This document shows positions 34,875 to 43,820 of a stretch of DNA of 64,000 nt, piece by piece. How positions within the stretch are numbered: position 1 is the stretch's first letter; each line of letters starts with the position of its first letter. Under the pieces are notes generated by a model. That model saw nothing but the letters and a program-made list of their open reading frames with translations. It was not told the origin of the DNA and made no database searches. Source of the DNA: PALSA-693 sp963834725 (lineage in GTDB: Bacteria > Actinomycetota > Acidimicrobiia > Acidimicrobiales > Palsa-688); contig CAWICN010000001.1 in NCBI GenBank assembly GCA_963834725.1, forward strand, positions 806,001 through 870,000, in the 5' to 3' direction. The position numbers and the translations under genes are program-made.

Positions 34875-35822
34875 TCACGCTCCTGCTGCCGCCAGGACGC
34901 GCCGGCCGGGGTTGAGGCGCCCGCCGGGATCGAAGCGCTCCTTGATCGCGCCATGTAGCTCCACCAGCTTTTGCGCCGGGACCGGCGGCGACGGCATCCG
35001 GGCCGCTGCCTCCTCGGTGCAGTGGACAACCCCGACGCCGACCTCGGCCAGCCAGCCCCCGCGGCCACCAAGCTCACCGGGCAGGTCCCGCACCATCGCG
35101 GGCGGTCGCGACCTCCGTACAGGACCGGGCGGGCCGGGCGGCCCATCCACCCGGCCGAATGACGGTCCGAGTACGGCATCGGCCTGACCTTGCACATCGG
35201 CTTGGTAGCCGGCCAGCCCGACCCAGGTGTGGTTGCCGTCCCAGAGCACCGACAACGGCCGGTAGAGGGTCTCGGCCAGCGCGAAAGGGTCGGCTCCGTC
35301 GCCCACCCACCAGGCTTCGATCTCGGTCCGCGGGCGGCATCGGAGGACCATCTCCCCGAGGAGGGCCAGGGTGCCCAGTGAGCCGACGAGCAGCCGGCAC
35401 AGGTCGAAGCCGGTCACGTTTTTGACGAGCGGCGCTCCCGATCGGATCAGTTCGCCCCGGGCGCTGACCGCGGTGAGCTCCAGGACAGCGTCCCGCACCG
35501 GGCCGAGACCGAGCCGCCGGTAACCACTGCGACCGACGGCCAGGATCCCACCCACCGTCGCGCGGGTGGGATCGTCGGCCTCGAGGGCGACATCCTGGCC
35601 GCCCGCATGGACGGCGGCCCGCAGCTCTTCCAAGGTCGTGCCCGCCCGCACCCGGACGATCATTTCGGCCGGCTCGTGAGCCACCACACCCGACGGGGCG
35701 GCCAGCTCTCGCACATCCGGCGGCGGAACCCCCCCGACGTCCCAGTGGGTGCGGCCGCCCACGACACGCACCCGTCCTTCCGATCCGACGTCGGCCGCGA
35801 AGTGCTGGAGCAGGTCGCTCAT
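34875..35822 (-). CDS. glcE: GlcE-like FAD-binding subunit
   Basis: This is a short FAD-linked oxidase (315 residues, VAO-type FAD domain) matching GlcE: RVRAGTTLEELRA, DPTRATVGGILAVG, GAPLVKNVTGFDLCRL and FDPGGRLNPGR at the end. It lacks the full GlcD length. The ATG at 35822 comes directly after a 65-bp repeat, and the gene itself starts ATGAGCGACCTG, the same letters that open each repeat unit. It works with GlcD and GlcF. Glycolate is the best guess; D-lactate or another 2-hydroxyacid is also possible. Confidence 0.85.
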   Translation of the reverse strand: MSDLLQHFAADVGSEGRVRVVGGRTHWDVGGVPPPDVRELAAPSGVVAHEPAEMIVRVRAGTTLEELRAAVHAGGQDVALEADDPTRATVGGILAVGRSGYRRLGLGPVRDAVLELTAVSARGELIRSGAPLVKNVTGFDLCRLLVGSLGTLALLGEMVLRCRPRTEIEAWWVGDGADPFALAETLYRPLSVLWDGNHTWVGLAGYQADVQGQADAVLGPSFGRVDGPPGPPGPVRRSRPPAMVRDLPGELGGRGGWLAEVGVGVVHCTEEAAARMPSPPVPAQKLVELHGAIKERFDPGGRLNPGRRVLAAAGA

Positions 35823-35951
35823 TGCGGCACCATCCGGGGGATGGGGCCGCAACCAGCCACACTGGTTCGCTCCGCCAGGTCGCTCATCGCGCCACCATCC
35901 GGGGGATGGGGCCGCAACCAGCCACACTGGTTCGCTCCGCCAGGTCGCTCA
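35823..35951 (-). repeat. Two tandem 65-bp units at the glcD-glcE junction
   Basis: Read on the minus strand, units start at 35951 and 35886 with TGAGCGACCTGG. By hand alignment a unit matches that of the 29-kb array at about 56 of 65 positions. The first TGA is the glcD stop; the last unit ends GGTGCCGCA right before the glcE ATG, the same junction design as at 29032-29356. Confidence 0.95.
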
Positions 35952-37397
35952 CACCCACGCCCCCGCTGGCAGGTCGGCCAGGTCCCCGCACCGGGAGCCG
36001 CCCAGGGGCAGCACCTTCTCCGGGTTGCACTGCCCGGTGGGATCGAAGGCGTCCCGCAGCCACTTCTGGGCCTCGAGGTCGGCCGCCGAGAACACGAGCG
36101 GCATGGCGTTGCGCTTCTCGAGCCCGATGCCGTGCTCTCCGGACAGCGTGCCGCCCGCGGCCACGCACGCCTTGACGATCGCTTCCCCGGCCGCGTGCAC
36201 ACGCTCGAGCACTCCTGGCGTCCGGCGGTCGAAGACGATGAGCGGGTGGAGGTTGCCGTCGCCGGCGTGGAAGACGTTGCCGAGGATCAGCTCGTGCCGG
36301 GTCGCGATGGCGCGCACCTCCGCGAGAACCTCGACGAGCCGCGTCCGTGGGACCACGCAGTCGTGCAGGTAGTAGTTGGGCGCGATCCTGGCGACGGCCC
36401 CGAAGGCGGACTTCCGGCCCTTCCACCACATGGCGCGTTCCGCCGGCCCTCCTGCTACCCGCACTGTCCGGGCATGATGGGCGAGGAGGACGTCGCGGAC
36501 CCGGCGGGTCTGTTCCTCGACACCGCCAGGCAGACCGTCCAGTTCGACCAGCAGGACCGCAGCGGCGTCGGTCGGGAAGCCGGCGCGCACATAGGCCTCC
36601 ACCACGTCGACGATCACCGCGTCCATCATTTCCAGGGCGGCCGGGATGATCCCCGCCCCGATGATTCCGGTCACGGCGGCCGCGGCGTCGCCCAGATCCG
36701 AGAAATCGGCGAGCAGGGTGGCCACTGTGGGCGGAAGCGGGGTCAGACGGACCGCGATGCGGGTGGCGATGCCCATGGTGCCCTCACTCCCGACGAACGC
36801 CCCTCGCAGGTCGAGCCCGTCGGGCTCGGGATCGAGACCGCCCAGGACGGTGACCTCGCCATCAGGCAGAACGACCTCGACGGCGAGGATGTGGGCGCTG
36901 GTGACGCCGTAGAGCAAGCAGTGCGGACCACCCGAGTTGTTGGCTAGGTTGCCGCCGATCGAGCAGGATTGCTGGCTGGACGGGTCAGGGGCGAAGTGCA
37001 GACCATACCGGGCGACGGCACGGGACAGGTCGAGATTGAGCACGCCTGGCTGGACCCACGCCAGCCGCTGGTCAGGATCGACCTCCAGGATGCGGTTCAT
37101 CTTCGTCGTGACGATGACCACGGGGGGCACCTCTCCAGCCGGGGTGGCGCCGCCGGCCAGTCCGGTCCCGGAGCCGCGAGGAACAAAGGGACGGCCATGT
37201 TCGCGGCACACTCGGACCGCCGCTGCGACTTCTGCCGTGGTGGTGGGAAAGCAGACGACCGCCGCTTCGCCCACCATCATCGAGGCGTCCCGGGCGTACA
37301 GGTGAAGCTCGGTTTGCTCGGCGTGGACCCGGTCGGAGCCGACCGCATCACAGAGGTCCCGGATCAGGGCAGCGGTCACGTGGGTGGAGGTTGTCAT
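35949..37397 (-). CDS. glcD: GlcD-like FAD-linked 2-hydroxyacid oxidase subunit
   Basis: GlcD is the main FAD subunit that oxidises glycolate or a similar 2-hydroxyacid. The 482-residue protein shows the PCMH-type FAD site (VPRGSGTGLAGGA, VQPGV, DPSSQQSCSIGGNLANNSGG, FVGSEGTMGI) and the C-terminal GNVFHAGDGNLHP and SGEHGIGLEKR motifs that contribute to the active site. The ATG at 37397 is chosen; the frame is open a further 32 codons. It is the first gene of glcD-glcE-glcF on the minus strand, and its stop is the first TGA of the repeat pair. Confidence 0.9.
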   Translation of the reverse strand: MTTSTHVTAALIRDLCDAVGSDRVHAEQTELHLYARDASMMVGEAAVVCFPTTTAEVAAAVRVCREHGRPFVPRGSGTGLAGGATPAGEVPPVVIVTTKMNRILEVDPDQRLAWVQPGVLNLDLSRAVARYGLHFAPDPSSQQSCSIGGNLANNSGGPHCLLYGVTSAHILAVEVVLPDGEVTVLGGLDPEPDGLDLRGAFVGSEGTMGIATRIAVRLTPLPPTVATLLADFSDLGDAAAAVTGIIGAGIIPAALEMMDAVIVDVVEAYVRAGFPTDAAAVLLVELDGLPGGVEEQTRRVRDVLLAHHARTVRVAGGPAERAMWWKGRKSAFGAVARIAPNYYLHDCVVPRTRLVEVLAEVRAIATRHELILGNVFHAGDGNLHPLIVFDRRTPGVLERVHAAGEAIVKACVAAGGTLSGEHGIGLEKRNAMPLVFSAADLEAQKWLRDAFDPTGQCNPEKVLPLGGSRCGDLADLPAGAWV

Positions 37398-37414
37398 CGC
37401 CTCCCAGTTTGGCG

Positions 37415-38980
37415 CTAGTTGCTGGGGCAGCGGGAGCCCGAGGCCGGCACCGTCAGCGAAATGAGGTAGCGGTCGACCTCGGTGCGGATGCACGCACTGC
37501 TCAGGTACGCCGTATGCCCCTCGCCGACCCGGGTGAGCAGGACGCCGCTGGAGAGCTCTCGACTGAGCGACTGGGCCCAGCTGTAAGGCGTTACGGGGTC
37601 ACCGGTGCTGCCGACGACGACGATCGGCGGAGAACCGGTGGCACGAATCGGGCCGGTAGTCCCTGTCGCGGGCACAGGCCACACCGCGCACTGGATCTCG
37701 CCGTAGAGGTCGAACAGCCCGAAGACGGGCGCGTCCCTCTGGATCTGGGGCGCGTCGGCCTGAATGGCGGCGAGGGAGAGTGGCGGCGTCTCCAGGCAGT
37801 TCACGGCGGCGAGGGCCTCGAAGAGGTTGTCGTAGGTGCCGTTGCCATGACGACCGATGTACGCGTCGGATAACGCGAGGAAGCCGGTCCCGTCGCCCCG
37901 GGAGGCCGCTTCGAGCGCTTGCGCCAGTTGGGGCCAGTTGGACGGCGAGTAGAGCGTCGCAGCAGTACCCCAGAGCACGGCGGCGGGCCCCACCCGGCGG
38001 TTGGTGCCCCTGGCCGGCAACGGGTTTGCACGCACCCAGTCCACCAGCCCCTCGAACGTTGCGGTGGGATTTCCAGCCGGATGCCAGGCGCAAACCGCGC
38101 CGGCGCCTGTGCACGCCGCAAAGAACGCTTGCAGCTGGGCGTCGAGGGCTTCGGACTGTTGATCGATGGCGGTGATGTCCGGGAGCGCAGGGTCGAGGAC
38201 GCCGTCGAGCACCATGGCGCGCACGTGGGTCGGGGAAAGATTGGCGTAGGTGGCGCCCAGGAGGCTTCCGTACGAGAAGCCCAGATACGTCAGCTTGGCG
38301 TCGCCCAGCGCCGCTCGGAGGACGTCCATATCGCGGGCTGAGTCGACCGTGCTCACATACGGCAACTCGGCCCCGTCGCGGGCTTGGCATCCGGCGGCGA
38401 AGGTCCGATCCGCCGCCACCAGGGCGGCGAAACCGGAGGGGGTGGGGGGTGCGGGATCAGTGGACCAGTAGCGATCCAGGCCGGGGCCGTCCTCGCAGGT
38501 GATCGGAGCGGTGCGGGCCACGCCCGGGGGATCGAAGCCGACGATGTCGAAGCTGGCGAGCACGCTGGCCGGCGTCTCGGCCACCAGGCCGGGCAGGAAG
38601 TCGACACCGGAGACGCCTGGACCGCCCGGGTTCACCAGCAGCGACCCGATCTTGCGCCCCGTCGCCGGATGCCGGTCGATCGCCATGCGGATTTGCGCCC
38701 CCCCGGGCCGGCTGGGATCACGCGGGACCATGACCGTGGCGCACTGAAAGCCAGCCGGTCCGGCGGCGCCACGGCAGGCGGACCACGTCAAGGGCGACGG
38801 CGGGGTGGGCGCGCCGGGCGCGGTCGGGGCCGGTGATGGTGCCCCCAGCCCGGTTCGGGACGCCGTGGTCGGGACCGAACGACTGGACCGGAGCCGGCCG
38901 CTGCCGCCGCAGGCCGTCAGCACCGCCACCGCCAATACCGCTACCAGCACGCGGGCCAGCCAGCGCTGGTACCCCGTCAT
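37415..38980 (-). CDS. Secreted alpha/beta-hydrolase, tripeptidyl aminopeptidase-like lipoprotein
   Basis: This is an exported serine hydrolase of the TAP/SlpD type that cleaves short peptides from the N-terminus outside the cell. Starting at the ATG at 38980 there is a lipoprotein signal peptide with lipobox VLTAC (Cys about residue 22) and then a Ser/Thr/Pro-rich stretch. The nucleophile elbow GFSYGS, the oxyanion region NPGGPGVSG, and a C-terminal GDPVTPY and GEGHTAY (Asp and His) complete the triad. Length 521 fits the family. It lies 17 bp upstream of the start of glcD on the same strand, but is functionally unrelated as far as I can see. Confidence 0.88.
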   Translation of the reverse strand: MTGYQRWLARVLVAVLAVAVLTACGGSGRLRSSRSVPTTASRTGLGAPSPAPTAPGAPTPPSPLTWSACRGAAGPAGFQCATVMVPRDPSRPGGAQIRMAIDRHPATGRKIGSLLVNPGGPGVSGVDFLPGLVAETPASVLASFDIVGFDPPGVARTAPITCEDGPGLDRYWSTDPAPPTPSGFAALVAADRTFAAGCQARDGAELPYVSTVDSARDMDVLRAALGDAKLTYLGFSYGSLLGATYANLSPTHVRAMVLDGVLDPALPDITAIDQQSEALDAQLQAFFAACTGAGAVCAWHPAGNPTATFEGLVDWVRANPLPARGTNRRVGPAAVLWGTAATLYSPSNWPQLAQALEAASRGDGTGFLALSDAYIGRHGNGTYDNLFEALAAVNCLETPPLSLAAIQADAPQIQRDAPVFGLFDLYGEIQCAVWPVPATGTTGPIRATGSPPIVVVGSTGDPVTPYSWAQSLSRELSSGVLLTRVGEGHTAYLSSACIRTEVDRYLISLTVPASGSRCPSN

Positions 38981-39025
38981 GGCCAGCCACAGTACCGGTC
39001 GCACCGGTGCAGTACGTTGCAGGCG

Positions 39026-40402
39026 ATGGCCGATCTGGCACTGGCGAGCTATGCCGCAACAGAGCGACAACGCATCCTCGCCACTCTTTTCTCCTGGCTG
39101 CGGATTCCTTCCATCTCGGCGGATCCGCAGCGTGCGGCCGACGTTCGGGCATCCGCCGAGTTCTGCGCCGGCATGTGCCGCCAGGCCGGACTGGAGCATG
39201 TGACCATCCTGGAGACTGGCGGAGGTCCAGCGGTCTACGCCGATTGGCTGCACGCCGGGACGGCCGCGCCGACGGTGCTGGTGTACGGCCACCACGATGT
39301 GCAGCCCGTCGACCCGATCGAGGAGTGGACCTCCCCGCCATTCGACCCCGTGATCGTCGACGGCGAGTGCCGGGCCCGCGGCGCCATCGACGACAAAGGC
39401 CAGACGCTCTATCAGATTGAAGCGGCCCGGGGGCTGCTGGCCGCAACCGGCCGCCTGCCGGTCAATCTGAAGCTGATCGTCGAGGGTGAGGAGGAGGTGG
39501 GCAGCGCCCATTTCGAGCCGCTCCTGGTCGCGGAAGCGGCCCGGCTCGCCTGCGACGTGGTGGTGGTGTCCGATACCGGCATGATCAGCCCCGATGTCCC
39601 CTCCACCACCGTGGGCATGCGCGGGTTGGTCGCCTTCGATGTGGCCCTACGGACGGCGTCGATCGATCTGCACAGCGGGATGTGGGGCGGGACAGTCCCT
39701 AACGCCGCCCTGGTGGCGATCCGCCTGGCCGCCGGGCTGCACGACGACCAGGGCCGGGTGACCCTGCCGGGGTTCTACGACGACGTTCGGGCCCTGTCAC
39801 CGGCGGAGCAGGCATCGCTCGCCGCTCAGCCCTTCGACGAGGCGGCCTTCCGGGCCACGGCTGGCGGTGTTGCCTACCTGGAGGGGGAGGTGGGCTTCAC
39901 CCCGCTCGAACGTATCGGGGTCCGGCCGACGGCCGAGGTGGTCGGCGTGCATGGGGGTTACAGCGGCCCCGGGATCAAGACCGTCGTGCCTGCCACCGCG
40001 GGGTTCAAGGTGGCGTTCCGCCTGGTACCCGACCAGCACCCCGATGCGGTCGAGTCCGCCTTCCGGGCCTGGCTGGCGGCCCACCTGCCGCCCGGTGTGA
40101 CGGTCACGATCCATGCCGAAGGAGGCGTCGCTCCCGCTCTCACCCCGATCGACCACCCGGCCATGCACGCCCTGAGTCGGGCCATCAAGGCAGTGTGGGG
40201 CTCGCCGCCGCTCTATACGCGGGAGGGGGGCAGCGGCCCTGAGGAGGCGCTCGGACGGGTGTTGCAGGCACCGGTGCTGTTCCTCGGAGTGGGGCTGCCG
40301 GGCGACCGCATTCACGCACCCAACGAGCGGATGGTGATGGATCAATTCTGGAAGGGCCTGGTGGCGGCGGGCGAGCTGCTGCTCGGGCTGGGCGGGCGTT
40401 GA
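39026..40402 (+). CDS. M20-family metallopeptidase (dipeptidase type)
   Basis: This cytosolic di-zinc peptidase is of the M20 (CPG2/carnosinase-like) family. Zinc-ligand motifs are GHHDVQPVDP, the bridging Asp in GAIDDKGQ, the catalytic EEE in VEGEEEVGS, and SDTGM. The dimerisation domain starts near residue 190 (TTVGMRGL, DLHSGMWGG). It is 458 residues from the ATG at 39026 (a TTG at 39017 is also possible). It is divergent from the tripeptidase-like lipoprotein gene with a 45-bp gap. The pair could take secreted-peptide degradation from outside to inside. Confidence 0.9.
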   Translation: MADLALASYAATERQRILATLFSWLRIPSISADPQRAADVRASAEFCAGMCRQAGLEHVTILETGGGPAVYADWLHAGTAAPTVLVYGHHDVQPVDPIEEWTSPPFDPVIVDGECRARGAIDDKGQTLYQIEAARGLLAATGRLPVNLKLIVEGEEEVGSAHFEPLLVAEAARLACDVVVVSDTGMISPDVPSTTVGMRGLVAFDVALRTASIDLHSGMWGGTVPNAALVAIRLAAGLHDDQGRVTLPGFYDDVRALSPAEQASLAAQPFDEAAFRATAGGVAYLEGEVGFTPLERIGVRPTAEVVGVHGGYSGPGIKTVVPATAGFKVAFRLVPDQHPDAVESAFRAWLAAHLPPGVTVTIHAEGGVAPALTPIDHPAMHALSRAIKAVWGSPPLYTREGGSGPEEALGRVLQAPVLFLGVGLPGDRIHAPNERMVMDQFWKGLVAAGELLLGLGGR

Positions 40403-41256
40403 GAACCGCAGCGGTGCCAGGACGGGGAGGCGCCGCTCCCCGCGGGACATCCGGATCGGCCGCCAGGGCCAACCGGAGTGCCGCGACGGCTGCGGGCGCC
40501 CGCGCCGCGTATCGGGACGCTCCACTGGACGCCCACGAATGGGTCAGCTTCGAGGACCCGGAGGAGACACGGACGTGGGTGTTCGACGTCACGTTTCTGC
40601 TGTCCGGTTGGCAGTGCATCTACGGGCACGGCTGTCAGGGCGTGCTGACCGGCCCCGCCGGGGAGATGGCGCAGGGGTGCTGCTCGTACGGCGCCCATTT
40701 CACCGACGACGATGATGTGGCCCGGGTTGAGCGGGCGGCCCAGACGCTGACCGACGACCAGTGGCAGTTCCGGGCGACCGGCCGCCGCCGCGGCGTGGTG
40801 CGCGGGCAACCGGACGGCACCCGGATCACCAGGATGGTCGCAGGAGCCTGTGTCTTCCTCAACCGGCCCGGCTTTCCCGGCGGTCCCGGCTGCGCTCTCC
40901 ACCAGGCCGCTCTCGAGCGGGCCGTCCCGCCGCTCGAGCTCAAGCCGGACGTCTGCTGGCAGCTTCCGCTGCGCCGGGAGGACACCAGCGACGACGCAGG
41001 CTGGGTTACCTCGACCATCACCCAATGGGATCGCCGCCACTGGGGTGACGGGGGGCAGGAATTCCACTGGTGGTGTACCGAAGCGTCCGAAGCGTTTCGG
41101 GCCCATCAGCCGGTATACGTGTCCCTCCAGCCAGAGCTGACCGCTATGGTCGGGGCGGCGGTGTACGAGCGCCTCGCCGCGTACCTTCAGGCCCGCCATT
41201 CCACCGGAACACCGCTCCCCCATCCCGTCCTTCGAACCCGCACCGGCCGTTCGTGA
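40399..41256 (+). CDS. Cysteine-rich protein of unknown function
   Basis: The 285-residue protein starts with TTG overlapping the peptidase stop (TTGA). Residues 1-40 are low-complexity. The rest has a cysteine pattern (GWQCIYGHGCQGVLTG, GCCSYGA, GACVFLNRPGFPGGPGCALH, KPDVCWQLPLRR) and many Trp and His residues. This resembles YkgJ-type metal- or Fe-S-binding proteins, though I cannot place it in a named family. The middle segment WVTSTITQWDRRHWGDGG and HWWCTEA is conserved-looking. A metal cofactor is likely. Confidence 0.75.
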   Translation: MRTAAVPGRGGAAPRGTSGSAARANRSAATAAGARAAYRDAPLDAHEWVSFEDPEETRTWVFDVTFLLSGWQCIYGHGCQGVLTGPAGEMAQGCCSYGAHFTDDDDVARVERAAQTLTDDQWQFRATGRRRGVVRGQPDGTRITRMVAGACVFLNRPGFPGGPGCALHQAALERAVPPLELKPDVCWQLPLRREDTSDDAGWVTSTITQWDRRHWGDGGQEFHWWCTEASEAFRAHQPVYVSLQPELTAMVGAAVYERLAAYLQARHSTGTPLPHPVLRTRTGRS

Positions 41257-41312
41257 GGCGGCCGTGGTGGGCGAGGGTCGAGTTCGGACCTTTGTTCAGG
41301 CCCGGCGGATGT

Positions 41313-41507
41313 TCAGGCCCGGCGGGGTCCCGGGTCGGAGTACTCCTCCTCCTCCTCGTCGTCGTCGTCGTCTTCCATCGCCAGACACCAGGACGCGTGA
41401 TCATCACCGGGCAGTGCGCCGCATTCCGCGCAGGGCTCGACGATCTCTTCGGTAGAGCGCTTCAGAGCACGCGCCTCTTCGAAGCGCCGATGCCTTCCCT
41501 TTTTCAC
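41313..41507 (-). CDS. Small zinc-ribbon-like acidic protein
   Basis: GTG at 41507 gives 64 residues: a basic N-terminus (KKGRHRRFEEARALKRS), a CAEC...C motif (PCAECGALPGDDHASWC) that could hold zinc, and an extremely acidic stretch MEDDDDDEEEEE before the end. The frame is open to 41582 (89 residues). It is transcribed convergently to the preceding unknown gene. Function unknown. Confidence 0.6.
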   Translation of the reverse strand: MKKGRHRRFEEARALKRSTEEIVEPCAECGALPGDDHASWCLAMEDDDDDEEEEEYSDPGPRRA

Positions 41508-41670
41508 GTGCCGCTCCCGTGGTCTTTCGGTGGTCGAGACATGTCGTGACCGGGCCCCCAGTGTATCGCCGGCCCGGTCCATTTGGAGGACACCCCGGGC
41601 AGGACCAGGCCGAGGAGCTCTCCCCTCGAACTAGAGTTTACCCATCGCGGACGATTTTGATCCCGACGCC

Positions 41671-41907
41671 ATGATTCAGCGCTTCCGGGCGCGGGCGCGC
41701 GCCGTGCGGCAGCGGGGGCTGCCGCCCCTGGAAGGGGCGGAGCGCAAGCGCTTTATGGACCAGGCTCGTCTTGACTTCCAGGACTACGCCATGATCGGCG
41801 ATGCGGTCGCGGAACTGGTGGGCGGGATACTGACTCTCAAGGTGGACCTCCGTCCCAAGGAGAACCCGTCACCGGACCCGGCCCGACCGGTCTCGCCAGA
41901 GACCTGA
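41671..41907 (+). CDS. Small protein, unknown
   Basis: This 78-residue protein starts MIQRFRARARAVRQRG and has a helical middle (RKRFMDQARLDFQDYAMIGDAVAEL) and a strand-like GGILTLKVDLRP before a Pro-rich tail. I do not recognise a domain. It is convergent with rnd, with a 17-bp gap. Coding status is supported by a good ATG and GC3-rich codons, no more. Confidence 0.55.
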   Translation: MIQRFRARARAVRQRGLPPLEGAERKRFMDQARLDFQDYAMIGDAVAELVGGILTLKVDLRPKENPSPDPARPVSPET

Positions 41908-41924
41908 GCCACCGGAGCGGGGGG

Positions 41925-43133
41925 TCAGACGGCGCCCGACGCCCCATGTATCCCGATCCTGAAGGCCCGGTGGGAACGCTCCTCGAGCACCAGATGCGCC
42001 CCCACGTCGAAGGCGAGGGCGGCTTGGCCTGCCACCAGGGCGCCGACCGGTTCCGCCACCATGACGGCCCGCCACCCCCGCGCCAGCTTCGCGTCGGGAT
42101 CACCTCGCAGGTAGGCCGCCAGGTCGCCCCGCGTTGCCAGTACGGCCGCGTCCACTCGCTGATCGCGGGCCAGCTGGGCCACCCAGGCGACCAGCAGGGA
42201 TACTGCGGCCCGCAACTCCTTAGGGACGTCTTCGGCCGGCGGCTGCTGCACGTCGTCGGGACGCATGGCGCGACCCCTTTGGACCGCAGCCAGGAGCTCT
42301 TCGGCCACATCGGCGCGCAGGCGGCGGCCGTCCATGCCTCGCAGGTGCCGCAGCGACTCCATCGACGATGGCGGTCGATGGGCGATGGACTGCATGGCCA
42401 GGTCGGGCAGTACGGTCCGTACTGGCAGGTCGAACTGCTGGGCTCGTCGTTCCCTCCAGGCGGCCACCTCCTGGGCCACGCCACGCGAGACGCCGCGCAG
42501 CTGCCGGGCGTCGCGGAGCTTCCACCACGAGTGGTGGGGATCGGGAGGTCCGTGTGGCCGGGCCAGAAGAGCGGCGCACTCCTCCTCCGCCCAGCCGCGT
42601 CGACCCTCATCGTCCAGCTGATCCCCGATCGCATTAGCCAGCTCCAGGAGGTTCTCTACATCGGCCGTGGCGTAGGCAAGCTGGGAGTCGGTGAGAGGTC
42701 GCCGGCGCCAATCCGTGAGCCGATCGCCCTTGGCGATCGTCAGCCCGAGGAACGCCTGTAAAAGGGATACCAGGCTGGACGACCCCTGCCCGAGGAAGGC
42801 GGCCGAGACCTGCGTATCGAACAACCGGGACGGGGTCCGCCCGCAGGCCCGCTCCAGCACTTCGAGGTCCTGCTCGGCGGCGTGGGCCACCATGGTCCCC
42901 GGGCCGGCCAAAACCTGTGCGAGCGGCGCCACATCGACCGCGAGGGGGTCGATGAGCGCCACGCCCGCCGGGCCGGACGGGCCCGCCGGCCAGGCCACCT
43001 GCAGGAGGGCGAGGCGCGGCCAGTACGTACGCTCCCGGTGGAACTCGGTATCGAGCGCGTAGCGATCAGCGAGCAGTAAACGCTCGATCAGGCTGTCGAG
43101 GGCGGCCGCACCCGTCACGACCAGGGGCTCCAC
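41925..43133 (-). CDS. rnd: Ribonuclease D-like 3'-5' exonuclease with HRDC domain
   Basis: RNase D trims tRNA and other RNA 3' ends. The N-terminal DEDDy exonuclease motifs are LDTEFHRE (Asp28, Glu30), HAAEQDLEVLE and YATADVENLLEL (Tyr and Asp). HRDC-type helices follow from about residue 215 (ELLAAVQRGRAM). The 402-residue length matches actinobacterial RNase D. It ends 17 bp from a small convergent gene. No other RNA-processing genes are adjacent. Confidence 0.9.
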   Translation of the reverse strand: MEPLVVTGAAALDSLIERLLLADRYALDTEFHRERTYWPRLALLQVAWPAGPSGPAGVALIDPLAVDVAPLAQVLAGPGTMVAHAAEQDLEVLERACGRTPSRLFDTQVSAAFLGQGSSSLVSLLQAFLGLTIAKGDRLTDWRRRPLTDSQLAYATADVENLLELANAIGDQLDDEGRRGWAEEECAALLARPHGPPDPHHSWWKLRDARQLRGVSRGVAQEVAAWRERRAQQFDLPVRTVLPDLAMQSIAHRPPSSMESLRHLRGMDGRRLRADVAEELLAAVQRGRAMRPDDVQQPPAEDVPKELRAAVSLLVAWVAQLARDQRVDAAVLATRGDLAAYLRGDPDAKLARGWRAVMVAEPVGALVAGQAALAFDVGAHLVLEERSHRAFRIGIHGASGAV

Positions 43134-43194
43134 TCGGGCCTCCTTCGTCCCGCTGCCGTGACACTACCCCCGGGCACGGGATTCCGGCCCGAGT

Positions 43195-43752
43195 TCAGCC
43201 TCCGTAGCTCATCCGCGTGTCCTCCATACGCAGCACCTCCAGGCCACCGGTCCCCTCGCCGCCAGGCCCATCGCCGCCGCAACCGACCACCTCGCCGACG
43301 AAGAGGGTATGGCTGCCACAGTCCAGCTGCTGGCGTAGCTCACATTCGATCCACGCGGCGGCATCAGCCAGGATCGGTGCTCCGGTGTCACCGGACCGTA
43401 GGGCGAACCCGGCGAGCCGCACCGGGTCGCCGTCGTCAACGAGCGGCTTCACGAACTTGCGGACGATCGCTCGCTCCGTCCGGGGCAGGATGTTGAGGGA
43501 AAACACCCCACCCGCCTCCAGGAGGGCATGGCTGATAGCAGCCGATTCCACGCTGACGGCGACCAGCTTGGGATCCACGGCGACCTGGGTGGCCCAGTTG
43601 CAGGTCATGAGATTGCGGCGGCCCGAACCGCTCGTCCCGAGCACGTAGAGGCCGCTCGGCATGCTCCACAGGACTCGCCGGCGGAGGCGGTCGTAAGCCT
43701 CGGGGTCTACGCCTTCGGGAAACGGTCCTACCAGAGGGTTCTCGCCAGCCAT
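43195..43752 (-). CDS. Flavin reductase-like FMN-binding protein
   Basis: The 185-residue protein is of the flavin-reductase/split-barrel family (HpaC/NtaB-like): SGLYVLGTSG, NLMTCNWATQVAVDPKLVAVSVE, GVFSLNILPRT and CGSHTLFVGEVVG, where the His-containing segment belongs to the NAD(P)H/flavin site. It starts at the ATG at 43752. Such proteins supply reduced FMN to monooxygenases or act alone as NAD(P)H:flavin oxidoreductases. No monooxygenase is next to it. Confidence 0.85.
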   Translation of the reverse strand: MAGENPLVGPFPEGVDPEAYDRLRRRVLWSMPSGLYVLGTSGSGRRNLMTCNWATQVAVDPKLVAVSVESAAISHALLEAGGVFSLNILPRTERAIVRKFVKPLVDDGDPVRLAGFALRSGDTGAPILADAAAWIECELRQQLDCGSHTLFVGEVVGCGGDGPGGEGTGGLEVLRMEDTRMSYGG

Positions 43753-43820
43753 CGGAGCGAGGCTAGCCCTGAGGGGCGGAGCGCGAGTGGGGTGGGCGGG
43801 AAGGTCGGCGGGGTGGAGCG

